Positions 34,417-42,679 of a DNA stretch of 64,000 nt are shown one piece after another. The notes beneath the pieces were generated by a model. It saw nothing but the letters and a program-made list of their open reading frames with translations. It was not told where the DNA came from and searched no databases. The stretch comes from Nocardioides alkalitolerans (lineage in GTDB: Bacteria; Actinomycetota; Actinomycetes; Propionibacteriales; Nocardioidaceae), in assembly GCA_038184435.1 (NCBI GenBank), contig CP116227.1:3811501-3875500 (forward strand), read 5' to 3'. The position numbers and the translations under genes were made by a program. Position 1 is the first letter of the stretch; each line of letters begins with the position of its first letter.

Positions 34417-34477
34417 ACCCTAGCGCTGCGGTGCGTCGGGAGCCGACGACCTCGGCCCAGGTTGAGCGGAGCCGCTC
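34417..34477 (-). promoter_or_regulatory. Cluster promoter P3: operator plus -10 box
   Basis: On the minus strand, TAGGGT (34422-34417) is preceded 48.5 bp upstream (to centre) by the perfect palindrome GAGCGGAGCCGCTC (34464-34477). This is the best copy of the operator at P1 and P2. It drives the sugar epimerase gene with a short 5' leader of about 35 nt. Confidence 0.6.
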
Positions 34478-34513
34478 CGGCTCGACCCGGAGCGGTCGTG
34501 GTGGGCAGTCCGG

Positions 34514-34599
34514 CACTTTCCCCGGCTGACCGGGGAACACGCCACTTAGACCATCAAATTTGATGGTCAAAGCGACACTTTCCCCGGCTGACCGGGGAA
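34514..34599. repeat. Two direct repeats of a hairpin flanking an AT-rich palindrome
   Basis: A 24-bp sequence containing CTTTCCCCGGCTGACCGGGG occurs at 34514-34537 and again at 34576-34599. Each copy folds on itself; the second extends to an 11-bp stem with loop CTGA. Between them lies the 20-bp palindrome at 34549-34568. The unit lies in the 254-bp gap between the epimerase and the carboxyltransferase, at the right border of the cluster. Confidence 0.75.
34549..34568. promoter_or_regulatory. Perfect 20-bp AT-rich palindrome
   Basis: GACCATCAAATTTGATGGTC is a perfect palindrome with an AT-rich core in very GC-rich DNA, and so a good candidate binding site for a dimeric regulator or a recombination site. 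Confidence 0.5.
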
Positions 34600-34630
34600 A
34601 GTTGTCAACTCCTGTGACTCGCCCCCGGGC

Positions 34631-36109
34631 CTAGAACGCGTAGCGGCGGGCGCGCTGCGACACCGACCCCGCGCCCGCGACGAGCAGGCGCGACAGCTCG
34701 TGCTCGAGCACCCCGCCGACGCGCGCGCAGAACGCCTCGGGCTCCTCGGCGGCGTCGGGCAGCTCGGGCACGACGACGTCGACGACGCCACGGGCCGCGA
34801 GGTCGAGGGCGCGCACCTGCTGGGCGCGGGCCATCTCGGCGGCGTGGTCGAGGTCGCGGTGCACGATCGCGCTCGCGCCCTCGGGCGGCAGCGGTGAGAG
34901 CCACGCGTGCTGCGCGGCGACGACCCGGTCGGCGGGCAGGAGCGCGAGGGCGCCGCCGCCGTTGCCCTCGCCGAGCATGAGGCACAGCGTGGGCGCGTCG
35001 AGGGTGACGAGGTCGGCGAGGCAGCGGGCGATCTCGCCGGCGAGACCGCCGTTCTCGGCGTCGGCCGACAGCGCGGCACCCTGGGTGTCGATGACCGTCA
35101 TCAGCGGCAGCTTGAGGTCGGACGCGAGCCGCATCCCCCGGCGGGCTTCCCGCAGCGCCTCGGGTCCCATCGGGTGCTCCCGCGTCTGCCCCCGCCGGTC
35201 CTGGCCGAGGAAGACGCAGGGCGCGTCGCCGAAGCGCGCCAGCGCGATGATGAGGCCGGGGTCGGCCTCGCCCTCGCCGGTGCCGTTGAGCAGCACGACG
35301 TCGCTCGCGGCGTACTTGAGCAGGCGCCGCACCCCCGGGCGCTCCGGGTTGCGGGACCGCGTCACGGCGTCCCAGGTGTCGACGTCGGGGACGGGGGCGA
35401 GGTCGGGCGGCGGCACCGTGCCGACGCCCCGGCGGCGGGCGAGCAGGATGGTGAGGGCCCGGTCGACGATATCGACGATGTCCTCGGGCGCGACGACGGC
35501 GTCGATGATGCCGCGCGCGTAGAGGTTCTCCGACGTCTGCACGCCCTCGGGGAACGGCTGGCCGTAGAGCGCCTCGTAGACCCGCGGTCCGAGGAACCCG
35601 ACGAGCGCGCCCGGCTCCGCGACCGTCACGTGGCCCAGCGAGCCCCACGAGGCCATGACGCCGCCGGTCGTGGGGTGGCGGAGGTAGACGAGGTAGGGCA
35701 GCCCGGCCTTCTTGTGCGTCGCCACCGCCGCCGAGATCCGCACCATCTGCACGAACGCCGGCGTGCCCTCCTGCATGCGCGTGCCGCCCGACACCGGCGC
35801 CGCCAGCAGCGGGAGCCCCTCGGCGGTGGCGCGCTCCACGGCGGCGACCACGCGGTCCGCGGCCGCCCGCCCGATCGAGCCCGCGAGGAACCGGAACTCG
35901 CCGAGCATGACCGCGACGCGGCGTCCGCGGATGAGGCCCTCGCCCGTCACGACGGACTCGTCCGTGCCGGCCTTCTCGGCGGCGGCGGCGAGCTCCGCGG
36001 CGTACCCCTCCGCGATGTCCCCGCGTTCCGGGGGCGTGTCCCAGGAACGCCACCTGCCGGCGTCGATGACGAGGTCGACGAGGTCGTGGGAGGTCAGCCG
36101 CGTGGTCAC
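34631..36109 (-). CDS. Acetyl-/acyl-CoA carboxyltransferase (fused beta-alpha type)
   Basis: 492 aa. The N-terminal half has the AccD-like crotonase fold (EFRFLAGSIGRAAADRVV, GGTRMQEGTPAFVQM, HPTTGGVMASWGSLG); the C-terminal half is AccA-like (SDLKLPLMTVIDTQGAALS, MLGEGNGGGALAL). It transfers carboxyl from biotin to an acyl-CoA together with a separate biotin carboxylase/BCCP subunit, not encoded here. The zinc ribbon of E. coli AccD is absent. GTG start. It supplies malonyl- or methylmalonyl-CoA; no direct link to the cluster is evident. Confidence 0.87.
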   Translation of the reverse strand: MTTRLTSHDLVDLVIDAGRWRSWDTPPERGDIAEGYAAELAAAAEKAGTDESVVTGEGLIRGRRVAVMLGEFRFLAGSIGRAAADRVVAAVERATAEGLPLLAAPVSGGTRMQEGTPAFVQMVRISAAVATHKKAGLPYLVYLRHPTTGGVMASWGSLGHVTVAEPGALVGFLGPRVYEALYGQPFPEGVQTSENLYARGIIDAVVAPEDIVDIVDRALTILLARRRGVGTVPPPDLAPVPDVDTWDAVTRSRNPERPGVRRLLKYAASDVVLLNGTGEGEADPGLIIALARFGDAPCVFLGQDRRGQTREHPMGPEALREARRGMRLASDLKLPLMTVIDTQGAALSADAENGGLAGEIARCLADLVTLDAPTLCLMLGEGNGGGALALLPADRVVAAQHAWLSPLPPEGASAIVHRDLDHAAEMARAQQVRALDLAARGVVDVVVPELPDAAEEPEAFCARVGGVLEHELSRLLVAGAGSVSQRARRYAF

Positions 36110-36200
36110 GCCCCGACGCTAGCGCGGGGGCCGGTGCCGGGGGAGGGGTACGGCGCGGACGGGTCCACCCCGTCGGGTGAGTCCGTTGGGGTGAGGGGGC

Positions 36201-36213
36201 TACAACCTCTGAC
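36201..36213 (+). promoter_or_regulatory. Leaderless promoter of the SDR gene
   Basis: TACAAC (36201-36206), then 7 nt, then the ATG at 36214. The transcript would begin at or next to the start codon; no ribosome-binding site is present. Confidence 0.45.
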
Positions 36214-37014
36214 ATGGACCTCGGCATCGCAGGACGCACCGCACTCGTCACCGGAGGCGACTCCGGCATCGGCTGGCACACCGCCCGCATCCTCCTCGCG
36301 GAGGGCGCCACCGTCGTGCTCAGCGACAAGGACCCCGACTCCCTCGCGGAGGCGGCGGCCAAGCTCGACGCCCCGGACGGCCGGCTGCACCACGTGGCCG
36401 CCGACCTCACCTCGGAGGCGGCAGCGCTCGAGCTGCGCGACGCCGTGCTCGGGCTCGTGCCCACGATCGACGTGCTCGTCCACGCGGCCGGGGTGACCGG
36501 TGCGCAGGGCAAGTTCCACGAGATCGACGACGACGGCTGGGTCGACACCCTCACCATCGACCTGCTCGCCCCGGTCCGCGTGACGCGGGCGTTCCTCCCC
36601 GCGCTGCGCGACGGCGGCTGGGGCCGGATCGTCTACCTGACCAGCGAGGACGCGCTCCAGCCCTACGACGACGAGCTGCCCTACTGCGCCGCCAAGGCCG
36701 GCGTGCTGTCGTTCGCGAAGGGTCTCTCCCGCTCGTACGCCGCGGAGGGTCTCCTCGTGAACTGCGTGTCGCCCGCGTTCATCTCCACGCCGATGACCGA
36801 CGCGATGATGGAGAAGCGGTCCGACGAGCTGGGCGTGTCGTTCGACGAGGCCATCGAGAGCTTCCTCGACGAGGAGCGGCCCTACATGGAGCTCGGCCGC
36901 CGCGGGAAGCCGGAGGAGGTGGCCAACGTGGTCGCTTTCCTCTGCTCCGACCTGGCGTCGTTCGTCAACGGGTCGAACTACCGCGTCGACTCGGGGTCGG
37001 TCGCGACGATCTGA
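36214..37014 (+). CDS. Short-chain dehydrogenase/reductase
   Basis: 266 aa classical SDR. Cofactor loop TGGDSGIG (13-20), HAAG (NNAG equivalent), catalytic YCAAK with Ser in YLTSEDALQ, and PMTDAMMEKR after the substrate loop. The C-terminal NGSNYRVDSGSVATI is usual for actinobacterial FabG-like oxidoreductases. Substrate unknown. Confidence 0.9.
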   Translation: MDLGIAGRTALVTGGDSGIGWHTARILLAEGATVVLSDKDPDSLAEAAAKLDAPDGRLHHVAADLTSEAAALELRDAVLGLVPTIDVLVHAAGVTGAQGKFHEIDDDGWVDTLTIDLLAPVRVTRAFLPALRDGGWGRIVYLTSEDALQPYDDELPYCAAKAGVLSFAKGLSRSYAAEGLLVNCVSPAFISTPMTDAMMEKRSDELGVSFDEAIESFLDEERPYMELGRRGKPEEVANVVAFLCSDLASFVNGSNYRVDSGSVATI

Positions 37015-37038
37015 GGGCCCGTCCGGCTGCGCCGCGGG

Positions 37039-37839
37039 TCAGGCCAGGAGCCCCGCGCGCCGGGCCAGCACGACGGCCTCGAGCCGCGTGGCGGCGCCGA
37101 GCTTGGCCATCACGTTCTTCACGTAGCCCTTGACCGTGTGCAGGGTCAGCCCCAGCTCCTCGGCGATGCGGGCGTTGCTCGACCCGAGGGCGACGAGGGC
37201 GAGCACGTCGCGCTCCCGCTGGGTGAGGTGCACGAGGGCGAGCGCCTCGGCGGACGCGGGCGCCTCGGGGGCAAGGTTGTCGGCGGCCCGCACGAGGGCG
37301 TCGCGGAGCAGCGGGTCGTCGAGGTCGGCGGCGAGGCGGCGGAGGTCGGCGTACGTCGCGCGCACCCGTTCGCGCAGGGCGGCGGCCCCGTCGTCGTGCG
37401 CCGTGTCGAGGGCACGCGCCACGGCCAGCGCCTGCTCGAGGGCGCGGGCCTCCGCGGTCAGCACGTCGAGCGTGCGGCCCCCCAGGTCGCCGGGGGAGTG
37501 GAGCGCGCCGTACAGGACCGCGACGGGACGTCGGTCGACCACGACGGGCACGGCCGCCATGGCGTGGAGGCCCTCGGCGGCGATGATCGCGTCGTACCGG
37601 TGGGAGATCGAGCGGCTGCTCAGGTAGTCGCTGAACGCGTGCGCGCGCCCGAGCGCGAGGACCCGGCCGCCGAGGCCGTGGCCCGGCTGCAGCGTCGTGC
37701 CGGCGAGGCGTCCGACCGTGCGGCCCTCGAACCGGTCGAGGGTGACCCGACCCTCCACCACGGAGCCGGCGAAGGCGAGCGAGACGGCGGCGCCGCGGCG
37801 TACCCGCCCCAGCGTCTCGTCCAGCGCTCGACCGCTCAT
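37039..37839 (-). CDS. GAF-LuxR transcriptional regulator
   Basis: 266 aa. The GAF sensor (about 10-150) contains GHGLGGRVLALGRAHAFSDYL and AEGLHAMAAVPVVVDRRPVAVLYGA. A helical linker follows, then HTH_LuxR LTQRERDVLALVALGSSNARIAEELGLTLHTVKGYVKNVMAKLG. ATG start with GGAGG 4 nt upstream. It diverges from the acyl-CoA synthetase at 37941 and probably controls it in response to a small aromatic or acyl ligand (inference). Confidence 0.88.
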   Translation of the reverse strand: MSGRALDETLGRVRRGAAVSLAFAGSVVEGRVTLDRFEGRTVGRLAGTTLQPGHGLGGRVLALGRAHAFSDYLSSRSISHRYDAIIAAEGLHAMAAVPVVVDRRPVAVLYGALHSPGDLGGRTLDVLTAEARALEQALAVARALDTAHDDGAAALRERVRATYADLRRLAADLDDPLLRDALVRAADNLAPEAPASAEALALVHLTQRERDVLALVALGSSNARIAEELGLTLHTVKGYVKNVMAKLGAATRLEAVVLARRAGLLA

Positions 37840-37940
37840 GCGACCTCCTCCGCACCCCTCCTCGGAGGGTGGCGGGCGGCCGACGGCGCCCGCACCATGT
37901 GACCTCCGTGACACACCGACCGTCATTCTAGGAGGAACCC

Positions 37941-39491
37941 GTGACCGCCGTCGTCGCCGATCGCGTCCGTGAGGAGCTCGAGGGCTGGCTGGCCGCCTAC
38001 GCCGCCCCCGACGCCTGCGCCGCCACCCTGCTCAACGACGGCCACGCCCCGGACGCCGTGGCCTTCCGGCTGCTCGACGCGTGCTACGGCGAGCGCGTGC
38101 TGACCCACGGCGAGCTGCGCGACCTGTCCTCCCGCCTCGCCACCGGCCTCGCCGAGCGCGGCGTGGGCGCGGGCGACCGGGTGGGGGTGCTCATGGGCAA
38201 GCGGCTGGAGTACGTCGTCACCCTCCTCGCGCTCTGGCGCCTCGGCGCCGCCCTGGTGCCGCTCTTCACCGCCTTCCAGACCGGGGCGATCGAGACGCGC
38301 ACCTCCGGCAGCGGCGCCCGGCTGGTCGTCACCGAGCCCTCGCAGCGCTCGAAGCTGGACCCCATCCCGGGTCTCGACGTGCTCGTGACCGGCGACGAGT
38401 TCGACGCCCTCCTCACCCGCGAGCCGCTCGCCGAGCCGGTCGCGGTCGGCGGCGACGGCCTCCTCGCGATGCTGTTCACCAGCGGCACGACGGGCAAGCC
38501 CAAGGGCGTGCCGATCCCGGTGCGGGCGCTGGCCGCCTTCCACGCCTACGTGGACCTCGGGCTCGACGTCCGGCCCGACGACGTGTTCTGGAACGCCGCC
38601 GACCCGGGCTGGGCCTACGGGCTCTACTACGGGATCCTCGGCCCGCTGGTCGCCGGTCGGCCCAACATCCTGCTCGACGCCGGGTTCTCCCCGGACGCCA
38701 CCCGCGAGGTGTTCACCCGCTGCGGGGTGACCAGCTTCGCGGGCGCCCCGACGATGTACCGCGCCATGTCGAAGGACCCCTCCTTCACCGGCTTCTCCCT
38801 GCGCCGCGCCTCGTCGGCGGGCGAGCCGTTGACGCCGGACGTCGTCGCGTGGGGGCGCGAGGCGTTGGGCGTCGAGGTGCGCGACCACTACGGCCAGACC
38901 GAGCACGGCATGTGCATCGTCAACGCCTGGCACGACGACGTGCGCCAGCCCGTGCGTACCGGCTCCATGGGCCCCGCCCTGCCCGGCTTCACCGCCGGCG
39001 TGGTCGACGGCCAGATCGCCCTCGACGTGGAGGCGTCGCCGCTGATGTTCTTCCGCGGCTACCACGAGGCGCCGGAGAAGTCGGCGGAGCGGTTCACGCG
39101 GGACGGCCGCTGGTACCTCACCGGCGACATCGGCCGCGTCGACGAGGACGGCCACTTCTTCTTCGCCTCCCGCGACGACGACGTCATCCTCGCCTCGGGC
39201 TACCGCATCGGACCGTTCGACGTGGAGAGCGTGCTCGTCACGCACCCCTCCGTCGTCGACGTCGCGGTCGTCGGCAAGCCCGACGAGGTGCGCGGGGAGG
39301 CCGTGACGGCGTACGTCGTGCTCGCCCCCGGCACCGCGCCGACCGACGGGCTCGCGGTCGAGCTGCAGCAGCTGGTGCGCAACCAGTACTCCGCCCACGC
39401 CTACCCCCGCGTCGTGCACTTCGTCGAGGAGCTGCCCAAGACGCCCAGCGGGAAGGTGCAGCGCTACCTGCTGCGCCAGCGGCAGGACTGA
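37941..39491 (+). CDS. AMP-dependent acyl-CoA synthetase
   Basis: 516 aa. P-loop LFTSGTTGKPKG (about 175), DHYGQTEHG (A5-like), YLTGDIGRVDEDG, and C-terminal PKTPSGKVQRYLLR with the catalytic Lys. The family includes medium-chain and acetyl/propionyl-CoA synthetases. AGGAGG lies 5-10 nt before the GTG start. It diverges from the GAF-LuxR gene. Confidence 0.9.
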   Translation: MTAVVADRVREELEGWLAAYAAPDACAATLLNDGHAPDAVAFRLLDACYGERVLTHGELRDLSSRLATGLAERGVGAGDRVGVLMGKRLEYVVTLLALWRLGAALVPLFTAFQTGAIETRTSGSGARLVVTEPSQRSKLDPIPGLDVLVTGDEFDALLTREPLAEPVAVGGDGLLAMLFTSGTTGKPKGVPIPVRALAAFHAYVDLGLDVRPDDVFWNAADPGWAYGLYYGILGPLVAGRPNILLDAGFSPDATREVFTRCGVTSFAGAPTMYRAMSKDPSFTGFSLRRASSAGEPLTPDVVAWGREALGVEVRDHYGQTEHGMCIVNAWHDDVRQPVRTGSMGPALPGFTAGVVDGQIALDVEASPLMFFRGYHEAPEKSAERFTRDGRWYLTGDIGRVDEDGHFFFASRDDDVILASGYRIGPFDVESVLVTHPSVVDVAVVGKPDEVRGEAVTAYVVLAPGTAPTDGLAVELQQLVRNQYSAHAYPRVVHFVEELPKTPSGKVQRYLLRQRQD

Positions 39492-39494
39492 TCT

Positions 39495-39532
39495 CCCCGG
39501 GTGGTCGGGGCATGGACGCCGGCCACCCGGGG
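39495..39532 (+). terminator. Terminator after acyl-CoA synthetase
   Basis: CCCCGGGTGGTCGG (39495-39508) pairs with CCGGCCACCCGGGG (39519-39532) with one G-U wobble, 3 nt after the stop. Confidence 0.6.
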
Positions 39533-39545
39533 TAACCAGCGGCCC

Positions 39546-40046
39546 GTGGGCGACGACGCGGTGCGGGTGCTGGTGGGGATCGGCGTCGGGCTGCTGCTCG
39601 TCTTCCTGGTGCTGGCCCTCGTCTACCGCTTCCGGCGGCTGCCCTTCGCCCACCGGGCGATGTTCCAGCCGTCGCCGCGGGTGCTCGGCGACGCCGAGGG
39701 CCAGCGGTTCCTGGCGGTGCCGACGGTGTCGACCCATCGTGGCCGTCCCGGTCGGATGCAGCCGGTGCGCGGCCACCTCTCGCGCGCCGACGAGGTCGTC
39801 ATCGGGCCGGCGGGCGTGGACCACCACCGCCGCAGCCTCGTGCGTCCCCTCGCGCGCCACGTGCTGCCGTACGGCGAGGTGCGGTCCGTCGAGGCCCGCA
39901 GCGCCCACGGCGCGGCGCAGGTGGCGGTGCTGCTGCGGGACGGGAGCGAGCTGCTGATCAGCGCCGCGTCGATGGCGGCGCAGCAGGCCGCCGTGACCGA
40001 GATCCGGTGGCGCTGCGGGGACGGGGCGGCGCCGGCCGACCCCTAG
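39546..40046 (+). CDS. DUF2550-like single-span membrane protein
   Basis: 166 aa. One N-terminal transmembrane helix (VLVGIGVGLLLVFLVLALVYRF) is followed by a basic cytosolic domain (GRMQPVRGHLSRADEVVIGPAGVDHHRR). This resembles the short DUF2550 proteins of actinobacteria that usually sit near ATP-synthase genes, though not here. Function unknown. The GTG at 39546 places the span at the N-terminus. Confidence 0.65.
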   Translation: MGDDAVRVLVGIGVGLLLVFLVLALVYRFRRLPFAHRAMFQPSPRVLGDAEGQRFLAVPTVSTHRGRPGRMQPVRGHLSRADEVVIGPAGVDHHRRSLVRPLARHVLPYGEVRSVEARSAHGAAQVAVLLRDGSELLISAASMAAQQAAVTEIRWRCGDGAAPADP

Positions 40047-40065
40047 TCACCGCCGGCCGCGAGTT

Positions 40066-40116
40066 CTGCGGAACGGACGCAACGCGGGGCGCCCCCAGAC
40101 CGCATCCGTTCCGCAG
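40066..40116. terminator. Bidirectional terminator between convergent genes
   Basis: CTGCGGAACGGA (40066-40077) and TCCGTTCCGCAG (40105-40116) form a perfect 12-bp stem between the DUF2550-like and pcaCD genes. Confidence 0.6.
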
Positions 40117-40131
40117 GACGTACGGCGCGGG

Positions 40132-41316
40132 CTACAGCTCGACGCCCTCGGCCCGCAGCGTCTCCTGCGCGACGCGGAAGGCGGCCGCGGCGGCGGGCGT
40201 GCCGCAGTGGACGGCGGTCTGCAGGAGGACCTCCGCCAGCTCGTCGACGCTGACCCCGTTGCGGAGCGCGGCGCGCACGTGGACGGCGAGCTCCTCGTGG
40301 TCGCGCTGCGCCACGAGCGCGGTGAGGGCGACGACGGACCGCGTGCGGCGGTCGAGGCCGGTGCGGGACCAGACGGAGCCCCAGGCGTACTGCGTCACCA
40401 GGTCGTCGAAGTCCCGCGTGAACGGGGTCGGCGCGTCGCCGGCGCCGTCGAGGTGCACGTCGCCGAGCACCTGGCGCCGCACGATCGCGCCCGCGGCCGC
40501 GCGCTGCGACTCGGTGATGACCGCGCCCTGCTCCAGGTGGCGGCGCAGCAGGTCGGCCACCTCGGCGGGCGCCTCGGCAGGGGCGAGGTGCGCCACGTCC
40601 TCGAGCACGACGGCGCGGCCGTCCGCCACCCCGGCGGCGATCGTCTGGAGGTCCGACGGCGGGGTCGCCTCGTCGCACACCCCGGCCACCGTCAGCACGG
40701 GGACCCGGATGGAGCCCAGCCGGTCCCGCACGTCGAACGTCGCGAGTGCCTTGCAGACCGCGGCGTACCCGCTCGCGTCGGCCTCCTCGAGCGACGCCAG
40801 GAGCGCCTGGGCGGCCTCCGGCTCGCGGTCGGGGAAACCCGGCGCGAACCAGCGCTTCGCCGAGCCCTCGACCATCGTGGCCGTGCCGAACGCCCGCACC
40901 ATCGCGGCCCGCTCGTGCCACCCGTCGGGCGTGCCGATCTTCGCGCCGGTGCAGATCAGGGCTGCCGCGGCCACCCGCTCGGGGGCGTCGAGCAGCAGCT
41001 GCAGGCCCACGGCGCCGCCGACCGACACCCCGGCGTAGACGAACGTGCCGCTCGCCTCGCCCCGCTCGCGCAGGATGCGCTCGGCGAACGCGAGCACGCC
41101 CCCGGCCAGCTCCGCCATCGTGAAGGCCTCGCCGGGCGCCGGGCTCGTCCCGTGCCCCGGCAGGTCCCAGCCGACCACGTGGTGGTCCTCGGCGAGCAGT
41201 GCCGCGCTCCGCTCCCAGAGCGCGGTCGCGGAGGTGCCGAGGGACGGGCCGAGCAGCAGCAGCGGGCCGTTGCCGGCCTCGCTCAGCTCGACGCCGTCGA
41301 TGACGGGGACGCTCAT
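40132..41316 (-). CDS. pcaL: Fused 3-oxoadipate enol-lactonase / 4-carboxymuconolactone decarboxylase
   Basis: 394 aa in two domains. About 1-255 is an alpha/beta hydrolase (nucleophile Ser in AGVSVGGAVG, catalytic His in EDVAHLAPAEAP), the PcaD lactonase. About 270-394 is a carboxymuconolactone decarboxylase domain (RDFDDLVTQYAWGSVWSR; LLQTAVHCGTPAAAAAF), PcaC. Such fusions are called PcaL in actinobacteria. It performs two consecutive steps of the protocatechuate branch of the beta-ketoadipate pathway. It starts with an ATGA overlap behind pcaB. Confidence 0.92.
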   Translation of the reverse strand: MSVPVIDGVELSEAGNGPLLLLGPSLGTSATALWERSAALLAEDHHVVGWDLPGHGTSPAPGEAFTMAELAGGVLAFAERILRERGEASGTFVYAGVSVGGAVGLQLLLDAPERVAAAALICTGAKIGTPDGWHERAAMVRAFGTATMVEGSAKRWFAPGFPDREPEAAQALLASLEEADASGYAAVCKALATFDVRDRLGSIRVPVLTVAGVCDEATPPSDLQTIAAGVADGRAVVLEDVAHLAPAEAPAEVADLLRRHLEQGAVITESQRAAAGAIVRRQVLGDVHLDGAGDAPTPFTRDFDDLVTQYAWGSVWSRTGLDRRTRSVVALTALVAQRDHEELAVHVRAALRNGVSVDELAEVLLQTAVHCGTPAAAAAFRVAQETLRAEGVEL

Positions 41317-42572
41317 GGGCGGGTCCTGTTCTGCACGATCTGGTCGGTGATGCCGAGGTACGACGAGGGGCCGCCGTCATCGGCAGCATTCTCCCCACCC
41401 GTTCCGGCGACCTCGACGAGACCCCGCACGGCGTCGCGCTCGGCCAGCAGCGCACCGGCCGCGCGGGCGCGCTCGCGCATGGCGACGACGTCGACCTGGA
41501 GGCCCGCGACCAGCTCGGACGTGTGCGCCGCGGCGACGACGGTGCGTCGGGCGAGGTCCCGCAGGGTCGCCCACTCGGCGTGCCACGCGCCGTCCGGCCG
41601 CTCGTCGTTCGCGAACGCCGCGGCCGTGTGGAGCGTGCCCGCCAGGCCCGGAGCGGTGATCGCGGCGCGACGTACGAGCACCGCCAGCACCGGGTTCTGC
41701 TTCTGCGGGATCGTGGACGAGCCCCCGCGGCCGGTGCCGAGCGGCTCGGCGACCTCCGCGATCTCGGGACGCGTCAGCGTGAGCACGTCCGAGGCGATGC
41801 GGCCCATGGCGGAGCTCGCCGTCGCGAGGGCGTCCCCGACGCGCGTCACCGGGAAGCGCGTCGTGTGCCACGGCGCCGCCGGCACCAGGCCGAGCGCCGC
41901 CGCCGTCTCGCGGGCGAGCGCGACGGTCGCGCCCTCCGGGTCGCGGAGGCCGCGGCGCCGCGCGAGCTCCACGGTGACGGCGAGCGTGCCCGCGGCCCCG
42001 CCCACCTGCGCCGGCAGCACCGAGTGCGCGAACGCCACCGAGGCCCGCGCGTCCTCGATCCCCGCCAGCCACCCGCTGGCCTTGAGGCCGAACGTGATGG
42101 GGACGGCGTGCTGGGTGAGCGTGCGCCCCACCATCACCGTGCCGCGGTGGGCGCCGGCGAGCGCGTCGAGGGCCTGGGCCTGGGTGCCGAGCTCGATCTC
42201 GAGCCGGCGCAGGGCCGTCCCCGCGCACAGCATCAGCGCCGTGTCGACCACGTCCTGGCTGGAGAGGCCCTGGTGGAGCCACTGGGCGGTCTCCTCCCGG
42301 CCGGCCTCGACGAGCCGGTTGCGGAGCGTCGAGACCAGCGGGATGACGGGGTTCCCCCCGCCCTCGGCGTCGAGGACGATCCGGGCGACGTCGCTGCCGT
42401 CGAGCAGCTCGAGCAGCTCGTCGGCGCTCACGGCGACGCCGCGGGGCGCCAGCCCGTGCGCCACGAGGCCGGCCGACCAGGCCGCCTCGAGCGCCACCAT
42501 CCCCTCGAGGAGTGCGGAGTCGGCGAAGAGGGCACCTGCCCGCTCGTCACCCGGCCAGAAGAGGTCGCTCAC
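41313..42572 (-). CDS. pcaB: 3-carboxy-cis,cis-muconate cycloisomerase
   Basis: 419 aa, fumarase/aspartase superfamily, signature GSSTIPQKQNPV (about 265) and LHQGLSSQDVVDTALML (about 100). Converts 3-carboxymuconate to 4-carboxymuconolactone, which PcaL then processes. pcaGH, pcaIJ and pcaF are not in the window. Confidence 0.92.
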   Translation of the reverse strand: MSDLFWPGDERAGALFADSALLEGMVALEAAWSAGLVAHGLAPRGVAVSADELLELLDGSDVARIVLDAEGGGNPVIPLVSTLRNRLVEAGREETAQWLHQGLSSQDVVDTALMLCAGTALRRLEIELGTQAQALDALAGAHRGTVMVGRTLTQHAVPITFGLKASGWLAGIEDARASVAFAHSVLPAQVGGAAGTLAVTVELARRRGLRDPEGATVALARETAAALGLVPAAPWHTTRFPVTRVGDALATASSAMGRIASDVLTLTRPEIAEVAEPLGTGRGGSSTIPQKQNPVLAVLVRRAAITAPGLAGTLHTAAAFANDERPDGAWHAEWATLRDLARRTVVAAAHTSELVAGLQVDVVAMRERARAAGALLAERDAVRGLVEVAGTGGENAADDGGPSSYLGITDQIVQNRTRP

Positions 42573-42619
42573 GCCCCCAGTGTCCAGGGTGCGCCAGAGC
42601 GGCCCACCCGACGTACGAC

Positions 42620-42654
42620 GACGGCCCCGCCTCCACGGGGGAGACGGGGCCGTC
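42620..42654 (-). terminator. Terminator after the Pro/Gly/Gln-rich membrane protein
   Basis: GACGGCCCCG (42620-42629) pairs with CGGGGCCGTC (42645-42654), in the 107-bp gap past the stop of the membrane-protein gene. Confidence 0.55.
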
Positions 42655-42679
42655 GGCGGTGGGTCGGATCAGCCGCGGG

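Noticed and set aside
10944..34477. Enediyne cluster (because of the aminomutase-like and SgcC-like genes)
   Set aside because: No enediyne PKS, halogenase or condensation enzyme is present.
10944..34477. Glycosylated class V lanthipeptide (cacaoidin-like)
   Set aside because: No HopA1-like, phosphotransferase-like or other lanthionine-forming protein is present, and peptide 1 has no cysteine.
40132..42572. pca genes as part of the aromatic cluster
   Set aside because: They lie 6 kb beyond the cluster edge, lack the shared operator, and are standard catabolic genes.
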